A stretch of DNA of 35,659 bases from CAZKAP01 sp964552195 (GTDB taxonomy: Bacteria; Bacteroidota; Bacteroidia; Flavobacteriales; Flavobacteriaceae), in the NCBI GenBank assembly GCA_964552195.1, contig CAZKFM010000018.1, positions 1 to 35,659 on the forward strand. The letters run 5' to 3'. Numbering within the stretch: position 1 is the first letter of the stretch; every line of letters starts with the position of its first letter. The position numbers and the translations under genes are program-made. Shown here piece by piece: positions 8,696 to 18,100 of the stretch. The notes beneath the pieces were generated by a model, which had not been told where the DNA came from, searched no databases, and worked only from the letters and a program-made list of their open reading frames with translations.

Positions 8696-9826
8696 TTGAG
8701 CACAACCGACCGCATCTGGCTTTCCTCGCCCCACATGGGCGGGACGGAACAGCGCTATGTTCAGGAAGCATTTGACTCGAATTGGATCGCCCCACTAGGG
8801 CCCAACGTCCAGGAGTTCGAGAAGTCACTTCAGTCCTATTACGATCAGATGATGTATGCGGCCGTTTTGAGCTCCGGTACGGCGGCCCTGCATCTCGGGC
8901 TCATTCTGCTCGGTGTTGGTCCGGGGGACGAAGTGCTTTGTCAGAGTTTCACCTTCTCGGCTTCGGCCAATCCCATTAAATACCTCGGGGCAGAACCTGT
9001 ATTTATAGACAGCGAACGGCTCACCTGGAACCTTTCGCCTGAGCTTACCGAACAGGCTATTAAAGACCGGATCGCTTCCGGCCGAAAGCCGAAGGCCATA
9101 GTGGCGGTTCACCTTTACGGAATGCCCTATCAGGCCCGGGAGATCCGTGAACTCGCAGATCGATACGAGATACCGGTGCTGGAGGACAGCGCCGAGGCTC
9201 TGGGAAGTACCTACCAGGGAACGCCCTGCGGTGCTCTCGGCGATTTGAGCGTACTCTCTTTTAACGGAAATAAAATAATCACCACCTCAGGTGGGGGAGC
9301 TTTGTTAAGTCCCCGACCGGAAGATAAGGATAAAGCCATATACCTGTCTACCCAGGCCCGGGACCCCGCACCGCACTACCAACATTCGGAAGTGGGATAC
9401 AACTACCGAATGAGCAATGTGGTAGCGGGCATAGGTAGAGGGCAGATGGAAGTTCTTCCTCAATGGGTTGCCAATCGAAGACAGAACCACCGTTATTATA
9501 TGGAGTACCTTTCCGGTATCGAAGGAATTCAATTCCTTCCTGAACCGGATGGTTACTATTCGAATCGCTGGCTCACTTGCATACTCACCGATTCTTTCGA
9601 ACAGCGAGAGCGCATTCGGACCGTACTTGCCGAGGATAACATAGAATCGCGTCCTCTTTGGAAGCCCATGCATTTGCAGCCGGTATTCAGTAAAACCCCG
9701 AGGTTTGCGGACGGGACCTCTGAGGACCTTTTCGACAGGGGCTTGTGCCTGCCGAGCGGATCTAATTTATCGGAATCGGATCTGGCGCGGGTGGTGGATC
9801 AAATTCACTTAGCTTTGCGGTCATGA
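8696..9826 (+). CDS. DegT/DnrJ/EryC1/StrS aminotransferase (PglE-like, UDP-4-amino-sugar)
   Basis: A 376-residue PLP-dependent sugar aminotransferase. The start is a TTG at 8696-8698: the conserved family N-terminus (RIWLSSPHMGGTE, then FDSNWIAPLGPNV) begins immediately after it, and the first ATG (codon 14) would cut into that segment. The PLP-binding lysine is K193 in FNGNKIITTSGGG, with EDSAEALGS upstream as the cofactor-binding part. It should transaminate a UDP-4-keto-6-deoxy-hexosamine, the product of the dehydratase next to it, as PglE does in the bacillosamine pathway. Its stop overlaps the start of that dehydratase gene (ATGA). No acetyltransferase partner is visible in the window. 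Confidence 0.88.
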   Translation: MSTTDRIWLSSPHMGGTEQRYVQEAFDSNWIAPLGPNVQEFEKSLQSYYDQMMYAAVLSSGTAALHLGLILLGVGPGDEVLCQSFTFSASANPIKYLGAEPVFIDSERLTWNLSPELTEQAIKDRIASGRKPKAIVAVHLYGMPYQAREIRELADRYEIPVLEDSAEALGSTYQGTPCGALGDLSVLSFNGNKIITTSGGGALLSPRPEDKDKAIYLSTQARDPAPHYQHSEVGYNYRMSNVVAGIGRGQMEVLPQWVANRRQNHRYYMEYLSGIEGIQFLPEPDGYYSNRWLTCILTDSFEQRERIRTVLAEDNIESRPLWKPMHLQPVFSKTPRFADGTSEDLFDRGLCLPSGSNLSESDLARVVDQIHLALRS

Positions 9827-11733
9827 TCAGAGAGCAGCTTCAGAAACGGACGAGTCGATACGCCCCGCGCTGGCTGGTGCTGGGGATCGATACTCTCTTA
9901 ATTGTGCAGGCCTTTATACTGGCCTACCTTATCCGTTTTAATCTTACCCTTTCTTTTGATACCGATAAGCTGCTCATGCAGATACCCCTGGTAGCTGCGG
10001 CATCCGTTGTTGCCTTCCTCGCCACGGGTTCTCATAAGGGGCTGGTCCGACATGCGGGGGTCAAGGATATCTACAACCTGTTTAATGCGATCTGCCTGAT
10101 GAGTATTCTCATCATCATTTCGGTACCTGTGAATCGCTGGATTGGCCTCATCGACAATTTTACCATCCCGCTTTCGATCATCATAATACACAGCTTGTTG
10201 AGCTTTCTTAGCCTCAGTGCACTCCGGGTAGTGCTTCGGGCTCTTTTCGACCGTATGGCTCGTAATATATCGGAGGAGAAAAATGTGGTCATATACGGTG
10301 CCGGTCAATCGGGCATAGCTACCAATAATGTCCTGACCAACCATCCCAAATCGGTGACCAAGGTAGTTGCCTTTCTGGATGATGATAAATCGAAAATTGG
10401 CAAGCGGGTCAATGGCATACAGGTATTTCCAGGCTCCGCCCTTAACGAGGATTTCCTGAGGAGGAGGAACGTCAAGGAGATCATCGTTGCCATTCATAAT
10501 ATAGACCAGAACAAGCTTCGAGAGCTCATAGAGGGTATGGTCGAACTGGAGGTACAGGTAAAGATCATCCCGCCCATACAGGACTGGATTAATGGAGAGC
10601 TGAGCGTATCCCAGATCAAGAATGTACAGATCGAAGACCTGCTCAACAGAGCCCCTATTAACATAGTCAACGAGAATGTCTCCAGGGAGCTCGAGGGCAA
10701 GCGGATCATAGTCACTGGCGGGGCCGGTTCCATTGGTAGCGAAATCGTAAGGCAGATTTCCCATTACGATTGCGCCGAACTCATTATCATCGACCAGGCC
10801 GAATCTCCCCTGTACGACCTGCAACAGGAGCTGCGCCGTGCGGGCTGCGAGAATTTTACGGCCATAGTTTCCGATATACGGGACTACCATCGGATGAGGT
10901 ATTTGTTCGAGAAACACCGCCCCGAGATACTGTTCCATGCCGCAGCATATAAGCATGTGCCGCTCATGGAGTACAACTACTACGAGGCCGTTAAGATTAA
11001 TATTGGGGGTACGCGCAACCTGGCCAATCTGGCCATAGAAACAGGAGTGGGCAAGTTCGTTTTTGTATCTACGGACAAGGCGGTAAACCCTACCAACGTC
11101 ATGGGTGCCACCAAGCGCGTTGCGGAAATTCTGGTCAGCTGCAAGCAAAAAGAAGGAAAAACCAAATTCATTACCACCCGTTTCGGTAATGTGCTGGGCT
11201 CGAATGGATCGGTAATCCCGTTGTTTCGAAAGCAGATCGAGGAGGGAGGCCCACTTACCGTTACTCACCAGGATATTACCCGCTACTTCATGACCATACC
11301 CGAAGCTTCTCAATTAGTACTTGAGGCCGGTTGTATGGGTAATGGAGGGGAAATTTTCATCTTCGACATGGGTGAAGCCGTTAAGATTTTCGATCTGGCC
11401 AAAAACATGATCAAGCTCTCCGGATTACGATACCCGGAAGACATCGACATAAAAATCACGGGACTGCGTCCGGGAGAAAAGCTATACGAAGAGTTATTGG
11501 CCAATGGAGAAGACACGCTACCGACCTACAATAAGAAAATCATGATCAGCAAGGTCCGTGATCTGTGCAGCGATGACATTAGGGCCAAAATTGACCAGCT
11601 TTGCGAACTCAACCTCAACTTCGACGAGTCCGTTATACCCCTGATGAAAGAAATAGTTCCGGAGTTTGTATCGAATAATTCCGAACTTAGTAAATTTGAC
11701 TCGAACCGGGAGCCGGACAAAAAAAAAAACTAG
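9823..11733 (+). CDS. Membrane-bound UDP-HexNAc 4,6-dehydratase (PglF/WbpM/CapD-like)
   Basis: A 636-residue protein with four hydrophobic segments in the first ~140 residues, a first nucleotide-fold region (YGAGQSG near 157-163) and a C-terminal SDR domain starting with VTGGAGSIGSE (about 298-308). The catalytic triad has Met in place of Tyr, S416-M427-K431 (STDKAVNPTNVMGATK), as described for the large WbpM/PglF class. It should convert UDP-GlcNAc to the 4-keto-6-deoxy sugar that the coupled aminotransferase uses. The gene ends with an A11 run (11719-11729) encoding its last lysines. GC content is higher than in the flanking glycosyltransferases. Confidence 0.9.
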   Translation: MIREQLQKRTSRYAPRWLVLGIDTLLIVQAFILAYLIRFNLTLSFDTDKLLMQIPLVAAASVVAFLATGSHKGLVRHAGVKDIYNLFNAICLMSILIIISVPVNRWIGLIDNFTIPLSIIIIHSLLSFLSLSALRVVLRALFDRMARNISEEKNVVIYGAGQSGIATNNVLTNHPKSVTKVVAFLDDDKSKIGKRVNGIQVFPGSALNEDFLRRRNVKEIIVAIHNIDQNKLRELIEGMVELEVQVKIIPPIQDWINGELSVSQIKNVQIEDLLNRAPINIVNENVSRELEGKRIIVTGGAGSIGSEIVRQISHYDCAELIIIDQAESPLYDLQQELRRAGCENFTAIVSDIRDYHRMRYLFEKHRPEILFHAAAYKHVPLMEYNYYEAVKINIGGTRNLANLAIETGVGKFVFVSTDKAVNPTNVMGATKRVAEILVSCKQKEGKTKFITTRFGNVLGSNGSVIPLFRKQIEEGGPLTVTHQDITRYFMTIPEASQLVLEAGCMGNGGEIFIFDMGEAVKIFDLAKNMIKLSGLRYPEDIDIKITGLRPGEKLYEELLANGEDTLPTYNKKIMISKVRDLCSDDIRAKIDQLCELNLNFDESVIPLMKEIVPEFVSNNSELSKFDSNREPDKKKN

Positions 11734-11787
11734 GCGTTTGAACACGACCTAATTCGTACCCCGGACGAGAACCTTAAACCAAGCCAT

Positions 11788-12552
11788 ATGAAAAATCTGA
11801 ACAGGATTTTCTTCTCACTGGGGATGCTCGCACTGCTCGCTTCCTGCGCTTCCCGAAAAGATGTAGTGTATTTTCAGAATTCCCAGGATTTCGAGACACT
11901 TGTCAATAAAAACACTTTTTCTCCTAAGTTTAAGGTAGACGACGTCATAAATATTCACATTTCTACATTGAATCCTGAAGCGAGTGCCCCCTTTAATCTT
12001 TTTCGAGGTGCTCAAGAAGGCGGTATCCGTGCGGAACAGGTAGATTTCCTGGTCGATACGGATGGAGAAATAGATTTTCCAGTGATCGGCAAGGTCAAAG
12101 TAGCTGGTTTGTCCCCTGAGGAGGTCCGGGTATTGTTGAGGGAACGTTTAAAGGATTACCTCATAAATCCCATAATAAATATTCGGCTGAAGAATTTTAC
12201 AATAACAGTACTCGGAGATGTCAACCGACCAGGCACATATCCTGTAGCGGGTGAACGTATTACACTATTCGAGGCCATTGGTATGGCGGGAGATCTCAAA
12301 ATCAAGGGGCGACGAGATAATGTCATGGTTATACGAGATTTTGATGGAACTAAGGTTTACACAAAAGTTGACCTTACTGACAAGAATGTCCTCAATTCGC
12401 CCGTTTATTATTTAACTCAGAATGATATAGTTTATGTGGAGCCCAACAAATCATCGCTTTCGAGTGCCAGTCTGGATAATCGTGCCGGTCTGATCGTTTC
12501 TATAGCATCGATAATTATTACCTCCACAGTTATTGTGATTACGAGAAACTAA
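11788..12552 (+). CDS. Wza-like polysaccharide export lipoprotein
   Basis: A 254-residue outer-membrane export protein. A signal peptide ends in the lipobox LLASC with the lipidated Cys at position 20, so the mature protein is a lipoprotein. A Poly_export (PES) domain covers about 45-135 (DVINIHISTLNPEAS, DGEIDFPVIGKVKVAGL) and an SLBB domain about 140-200 (TVLGDVNRPGTYPV). The C-terminus ends in one hydrophobic segment (IVSIASIIITSTVIVIT), as in the short Bacteroidota Wza homologues. It forms the periplasmic/outer-membrane conduit for the polysaccharide and pairs with the Wzc-like protein 7 bases downstream. Confidence 0.92.
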   Translation: MKNLNRIFFSLGMLALLASCASRKDVVYFQNSQDFETLVNKNTFSPKFKVDDVINIHISTLNPEASAPFNLFRGAQEGGIRAEQVDFLVDTDGEIDFPVIGKVKVAGLSPEEVRVLLRERLKDYLINPIINIRLKNFTITVLGDVNRPGTYPVAGERITLFEAIGMAGDLKIKGRRDNVMVIRDFDGTKVYTKVDLTDKNVLNSPVYYLTQNDIVYVEPNKSSLSSASLDNRAGLIVSIASIIITSTVIVITRN

Positions 12553-12559
12553 GAAGCTT

Positions 12560-14944
12560 ATGGTAAATAGCGGTTCGGTCAGCAACAAGCAGAATGTTGA
12601 TTTATTGGAAATACTCAGTCCATATCTTAAGAAATGGTATCTATTCGTTTTGTCTATAATTCTGTTTCTTACTGCTGCGATGGTCTATCTGAAGTATACC
12701 ACGCCCCAGTATGAGGCTCAGGCCAAGATTCAAATAATAGAGGACCAGTCTACTAATAGTGGGGCCAACCTCTTTGCCGACATGGGTATCCTTACTGGGC
12801 CTATCAATAAGGTAGAGGACGAAATGGAAATTATCGTTTCCCGATCGAATTTAATCGAGGTCGCCCGCAATCTTAATTTGAATATTACAGTCTATAATCA
12901 GGGTAATATTGTCAGTACGGAGTTGTATAATAGAGCTCCGGTTAATTTGAATTTTGTTTCAAGTGATTCCACTCTGGGTAAGGCTTCCTTGGAATTCTTT
13001 TTAGCCCTGGACGGTGAGACCACATTTACTTATTCAGAGGAAAATGGCAGCACCACTCCTAAAGAATACGTCTACGGTAAGAATTTTATTACTTCTATCG
13101 GGTCGCTGGTAATCACTCCGAACGAAAAGTTCTTTGACGATTACAAGGGTGATAAGATTAGAGTAGAAGTACATCCTCTTATCGAGGTTGCTGAACGCTA
13201 CAGAAAAAATATAACCATTGGGCCGAGTCGGGAATATTCAAATATCCTGAATATTTCTTTAATCGACGAACAGAGTGAGAAGGCAAAAAACATTATTGAC
13301 GAACTGATAAATATATACAATCGTAATGCCATAGAGGACAAACAGTTAATTGCGGATCGGACTTCACAGTTCATCAACGATCGTATTGCGGATATCTATT
13401 CCAATTTGTCCAGCGTTGACCAATCGGCTCAAGACCTGAAGACAAACAGGCGGGTTACTGACCTAGCATCGGAGGCGAGTGTAAACCTCAATGTTGGAGT
13501 TGCAAATCGTCAGGAATTGGCATCAGCAGAGACGCAATTAAATATCGCTGCTGGAATGAAGGATTTGGTTGATAATATTGACGGTTACGATGTGCTCCCA
13601 ACCAATGTGGGTCTGGATGACGGTACCATTGCGGCAACTACAAACCGTTATAATATGTTAGTTCAAGAGCGAAATCGCCTTTTGCAAAGTTCTAACGAGA
13701 AGAACCCCATGGTGGTGAATCTCAATGACGAGCTTAGGACGCTTCAAAGTTCGTTGCAGTCTTCCTTGAACAACATGGTAAATAATCTGAGTTTGCAACT
13801 TAACACTCTGAGTGGGCAGCAGGCGATTATTAATTCCAGAATTTATAATGCCCCTAAAACCGAAAGGGCACTCAGGGACATTACCCGTCAACAACAAACC
13901 ACAGAGCAATTATACCTTTATTTACTTCAAAAGAGGGAGGAAGCTCAGATAACCGTTGCCTCCACTGCGCCCAAGTCGAAAGTAGTTGACCGGGCATACT
14001 ACAGCAATATACCGGTATCACCTAAAAAGAAAATTATCTTCCTCGCGTTTGGGCTCATGGGCTTTGCTATACCGTTTTCTGTGATTTATGTCCGTCAGCT
14101 CCTTGACAATAAAATCCACAATATGTACCAGGTAGAGCGCCTGACGGGAGATATCCCTGTACTCGGTGAGCTTCCAAGGATAGGACGGCGCGAGAGCAAA
14201 ATCGTGATGCACGACGACCGCTCGGTCCTGGCGGAGGCCCTTAGAATCGTTCGAACCAATCTGGATTATCTGATCCGAACTCGTAAACCGGGGGAAACGC
14301 ACAAGAACAACATCGTTTTCAACACCTCAAGTGTCTCGGGGGAGGGTAAGACCTTCCTTTCTGTAAATTTATCCATGATAATTTCGGCTACCGATAAGAG
14401 CGTGTTGCTCATCGGGGCAGATGTTCGTAACCCCAAGTTCAAGAAGTTCTTTCAGAATAAGAGCATCGGGGTAACAGATATCCGAAACAGCCGCGTGAAT
14501 GCCGGCCTCACGGAGTTCCTAGTGGATTACAAGCTTCAACCAGAGGATATCGTCAACCGGGTTACGCTGTTTAACAACCCCATCGATGTTATTTACTCGG
14601 GCAGGATACCTCCAAATCCTTCCGAACTGCTGATGAGCGATCGTCTGGGAGAGCTACTGGAGCAAAGTTCTCAGAAGTACGATTATGTGATCGTGGATAC
14701 GTCCCCCATGATGCTAGTTTCGGACACTTTGCTTATCGCGCATTTTGCCAATCATATTATCTATGTAACCCGCGCCGAAACCACGGAGACCAAGATGCTG
14801 CAATTCCCTATGAAACTGAGGGCCGATGGCAAGATCAAGGGCCTGACCTTTGTAGTTAACGATGTAAAAACCAGTAACCTGGGATATAGGGGCAAGTACG
14901 GTTATGGCTACGGTAAGAAAAAGAAGTCCTGGTTTGGCCGTTAG
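12560..14944 (+). CDS. Wzc-like polysaccharide co-polymerase / BY-type tyrosine kinase
   Basis: A 794-residue inner-membrane protein. A Wzz domain with its first membrane helix at about 28-48 is followed by a long periplasmic region with predicted coiled coil (about 230-430), a second helix near 490-510 and a cytoplasmic P-loop kinase domain. Walker A is SSVSGEGKT (K597), Walker A' is VLLIGADVRNPK (about 615-627), where Gly replaces the first Asp of the usual motif, and Walker B is YVIVDTSP near 710. The tail carries four tyrosines (Y776, Y780, Y782, Y784) in a Gly/Lys context, the expected autophosphorylation cluster. It controls chain length and export together with the Wza-like protein. 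Confidence 0.93.
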   Translation: MVNSGSVSNKQNVDLLEILSPYLKKWYLFVLSIILFLTAAMVYLKYTTPQYEAQAKIQIIEDQSTNSGANLFADMGILTGPINKVEDEMEIIVSRSNLIEVARNLNLNITVYNQGNIVSTELYNRAPVNLNFVSSDSTLGKASLEFFLALDGETTFTYSEENGSTTPKEYVYGKNFITSIGSLVITPNEKFFDDYKGDKIRVEVHPLIEVAERYRKNITIGPSREYSNILNISLIDEQSEKAKNIIDELINIYNRNAIEDKQLIADRTSQFINDRIADIYSNLSSVDQSAQDLKTNRRVTDLASEASVNLNVGVANRQELASAETQLNIAAGMKDLVDNIDGYDVLPTNVGLDDGTIAATTNRYNMLVQERNRLLQSSNEKNPMVVNLNDELRTLQSSLQSSLNNMVNNLSLQLNTLSGQQAIINSRIYNAPKTERALRDITRQQQTTEQLYLYLLQKREEAQITVASTAPKSKVVDRAYYSNIPVSPKKKIIFLAFGLMGFAIPFSVIYVRQLLDNKIHNMYQVERLTGDIPVLGELPRIGRRESKIVMHDDRSVLAEALRIVRTNLDYLIRTRKPGETHKNNIVFNTSSVSGEGKTFLSVNLSMIISATDKSVLLIGADVRNPKFKKFFQNKSIGVTDIRNSRVNAGLTEFLVDYKLQPEDIVNRVTLFNNPIDVIYSGRIPPNPSELLMSDRLGELLEQSSQKYDYVIVDTSPMMLVSDTLLIAHFANHIIYVTRAETTETKMLQFPMKLRADGKIKGLTFVVNDVKTSNLGYRGKYGYGYGKKKKSWFGR

Positions 14945-14988
14945 CCCCATCGAATTATTCTCTATAAAAATACTCGAGTACCTGTAGT

Positions 14989-15018
14989 AAAAAACTTTCC
15001 GGTTAGGAAAGTTTTTTT
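14989..15018 (+). terminator. Strong rho-independent terminator after the export operon
   Basis: Perfect stem CTTTCC / GGAAAG with the 5-base loop GGTTA, preceded by six A and followed by seven T, so the pairing extends with A-T pairs. It lies 45 bases past the Wzc stop and separates the export operon from the giant gene. Confidence 0.9.
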
Positions 15019-15101
15019 GGAACAAACCACTATTTCTTAACACGCGTAGAAGTGCCGCTAAACGGCATTATTACTATTTTAGACGAAACATTGCTCTTGT
15101 G

Positions 15102-15133
15102 TTTGGTCGCAGACGGTCAACCTAATATTTTTG
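15102..15133 (+). promoter_or_regulatory. Putative Bacteroidota promoter of the giant surface-protein gene
   Basis: TTTG at 15102-15105 and TATTTTTG at 15126-15133, separated by 20 bases, fit the -33 TTG/TTTG and -7 TAnnTTTG pattern of the Bacteroidota primary sigma factor. Transcription would start near 15140, about 50 bases before the ATG, and downstream of the terminator at 14989. The giant gene therefore probably has its own transcript. Confidence 0.5.
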
Positions 15134-15187
15134 TTACTTGCGGTAGATGTACCGTTAATTTTTGTAGTTTATTATTCCCTATAGAAG

Positions 15188-18100
15188 ATGAAAAAGAATT
15201 ACCCCAAATTCCTTCGACCATTCGGCTTTCTTGCTGTTGCGTTCCTTACCCTGTCGGGTAGCGTTCATAGCCAAAGCTTTGAGCAGAGTTTTCTTGATTT
15301 TAATGGTTTCGGTGATGCTTCAAACGGCATCACCTCGCTGATGTTTGGACCAGACGGGCGGCTATACACCGCGGAGTATCCGGGTCTTATCAAGGTGTAT
15401 ACCATTCAGCGGGTAGGTTCTCAGGACTATCAGGTTACCGCCGTAGAGGTACTCGATGATATACAGACGATGCCGGACCATAATGACGATGGTACGCCCC
15501 ATAGCAGTGTTGAGCGACAAGTGACGGGTATTACGGTCGGGGGAACCGCGGCCAACCCTGTGTTCTACGTTTCTTCGAGTGACTTTCGGGTTGGTGCCGG
15601 AAGTGGGGGTGGAAACGGAGATGTGGGCCTGGATACGAATTCCGGTGTAATCACGCGCTTTAGCTGGACGGGTTCGGCCTGGAATGTGGTCGATATTGTT
15701 AGAGGTCTTCCGCGTTCGGAAGAGAATCACTCAACCAATGCCATGGAACTGGCCACCATTAACGGAACTGAGTATCTGATTGTGGCCTCCGGAGGAAATA
15801 CCAATGGGGGATCACCTTCCACCAACTTCGTCTACACCTGTGAATATGCCCTATCAGCGGCCATTTTGGCGGTGGATCTGGATGCCCTGAATACTCTACC
15901 GATTTTAAACGACAATGGCAGGCAGTACATTTACGACCTGCCTACCCTGGACGATCCAACACGGCCCAATGCAAACGGAATTGACGATCCGGATGACCCG
16001 GGTTACGATGGTATTGACGTTAACGACCCCTGGGGAGGAAACGACGGTTTGAATATGGCGATCCTGGATAATAGTAGTCCTGTAAAGATGCTTTCTCCGG
16101 GTTACCGCAACAGTTACGATTTCGTCGTTACGGAAAGCCTTGCCTTGTATGTGACAGATAATGGAGCCAATGGTGGTTGGGGTGGCTTTCCGGTAAATGA
16201 GGGCGGTGGATCAGTCACCAACGAATACGATCCAGCCGAACCGGGCAGTCAGTCCGAATCAGGCGGAGAAAAGATTGATAATAAGGATCATCTCGAACTG
16301 GTTACCACGGATTTGAATTCATATACGTTTGGTTCATTTTACGGAGGCCATCCGGTTCCAGTTCGGGCGAATCCTTCCGGTGCAGGACTCTTTACGGCTC
16401 CCGGTGCTGGAACTACCGGTGCGGAATTCCGGACACAGATTTATGATCCGGACGGTTCCACGCCCGGCTCCACTACCGATCCTAGTATTGCCTTACCAGC
16501 CAACTGGCCTCCTATTGCAGTGGCCAATCCTGTAGAGGGCGACTGGCGGGGACCATCGGAGCCTAATCCCGACGGGCCAGCCGATAATCCCGTGACAATA
16601 TGGGGAACCAATACGAATGGAATTGATGAATACACCGCCTCCAACTTTGGTGGTGCCATGCAAGGTGACTTATTGGCAGGAAGTAACCAGGGGCTTATTC
16701 GCCGGGTCCAGTTGGATGGTAGCGGAGGTGTACAAGAATTAAAGCAGAATTTCATTTCCGGCATAAGCGGGGATGCACTTGGTATTACCTGTAATGGAGA
16801 TAGCGAGATATTTCCTGGTTCGATATGGGTAGGCACCCTGGGTGGCACGGATACGAAGAATCCTTCAGGTGGAACTATTATAGTTTACGAGCCAGTAGAT
16901 TTTCTGGACTGCATCGAGCCAGGGGAGCCTGGATACGACCCGCTGGCAGACGGGGACTTCGATGGCTATTCCAACCAGGACGAGGAGGATAATGAAACGG
17001 AGGTGTGTAATGGAGGATCTCAACCTAACGATTTCGATCGGGCGGCCGGTGGTACTCTTATCTCAGACCTGAACGATCCTGACGACGATGCCGATGGTAT
17101 TCTGGATGCAGACGATCCTTTCCAGTTGGGTAATCCTCAGGATTCAGGATCTGATGCCTTTACCCTGCCCATCAGCAACGCTTTGTTTAACAACCAACAG
17201 GGGCTTGGGGGAATATTCGGATTGGGAATGACTGGCCTTATGAACAATGGTGATACCGGTGCAAACTGGTTGAATTGGCTGGATGACCGGGATAATGGTC
17301 CGAATCCGAACGATGTACTGGGGGGAGCTCCTGGTATCATGACCTCTCACATGACCGAAGGCACGGCACTGGGGGAGACTAACACTCAGGAGAAGGGATA
17401 CCAATACGGCGTACAGGTAGACGCTACCACTGGCCCTTTCACCGTAGTAGGAGGAATGAACGGCTTCACTGGACCTCTTCGACTCTACGAAAACACAAAC
17501 GGGGTAAGTGCAGGAGAACTCGGCTTCTTTATAGGTGATGGGACTCAGAGTAACTACATCAAATTCGTCGTGAACCTGAATGGTTTCGAAATCCTGCAGG
17601 AGATAGATGATGTGCCTGGCGCCCCGATTACGGCAACTCTGCCAGTTCAGGACCGACCTACAGAGACTATTAATTTCTATTTCGAGGTCGATCCATCCAA
17701 CGGACAGGTAGAATTCGAATATCAGATTGACAGTAATCCCAGGGTCTCCTTGGGTACCATAGTGGCCCAGGGAACTATACTTGAGGCTATACAACAAAAC
17801 AGCCGCGACCTGGCAGTAGGATTTATTGGAAGCTCGAACACTCCGGGTAAGGAGCTCGAGGGTTCCTGGGATTTTCTGAATGTTCTAAACGAAGTTCCGG
17901 TAGTGCTTCAAGAGATTCCGGATGTACAGGAAGTAGTGGGGTCCAATGATGTAGTGCTCAATATGGATGAGTACTTCGACGATAATTTTGGAACAGACAA
18001 CCTTACCTACACCATCGAGTCCAATACGAATACGGATTTCGGCGCCGTAATTAATGCGAATTTACTTACTCTAAGCTTCCCAGCAACGGTAGGTAATTCC

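Noticed and set aside
9898..11313. A 471-codon open frame on the minus strand opposite the dehydratase gene
   Set aside because: It is antisense to a gene with complete family motifs, has no recognisable domain and simply mirrors the codon structure of the plus-strand gene.
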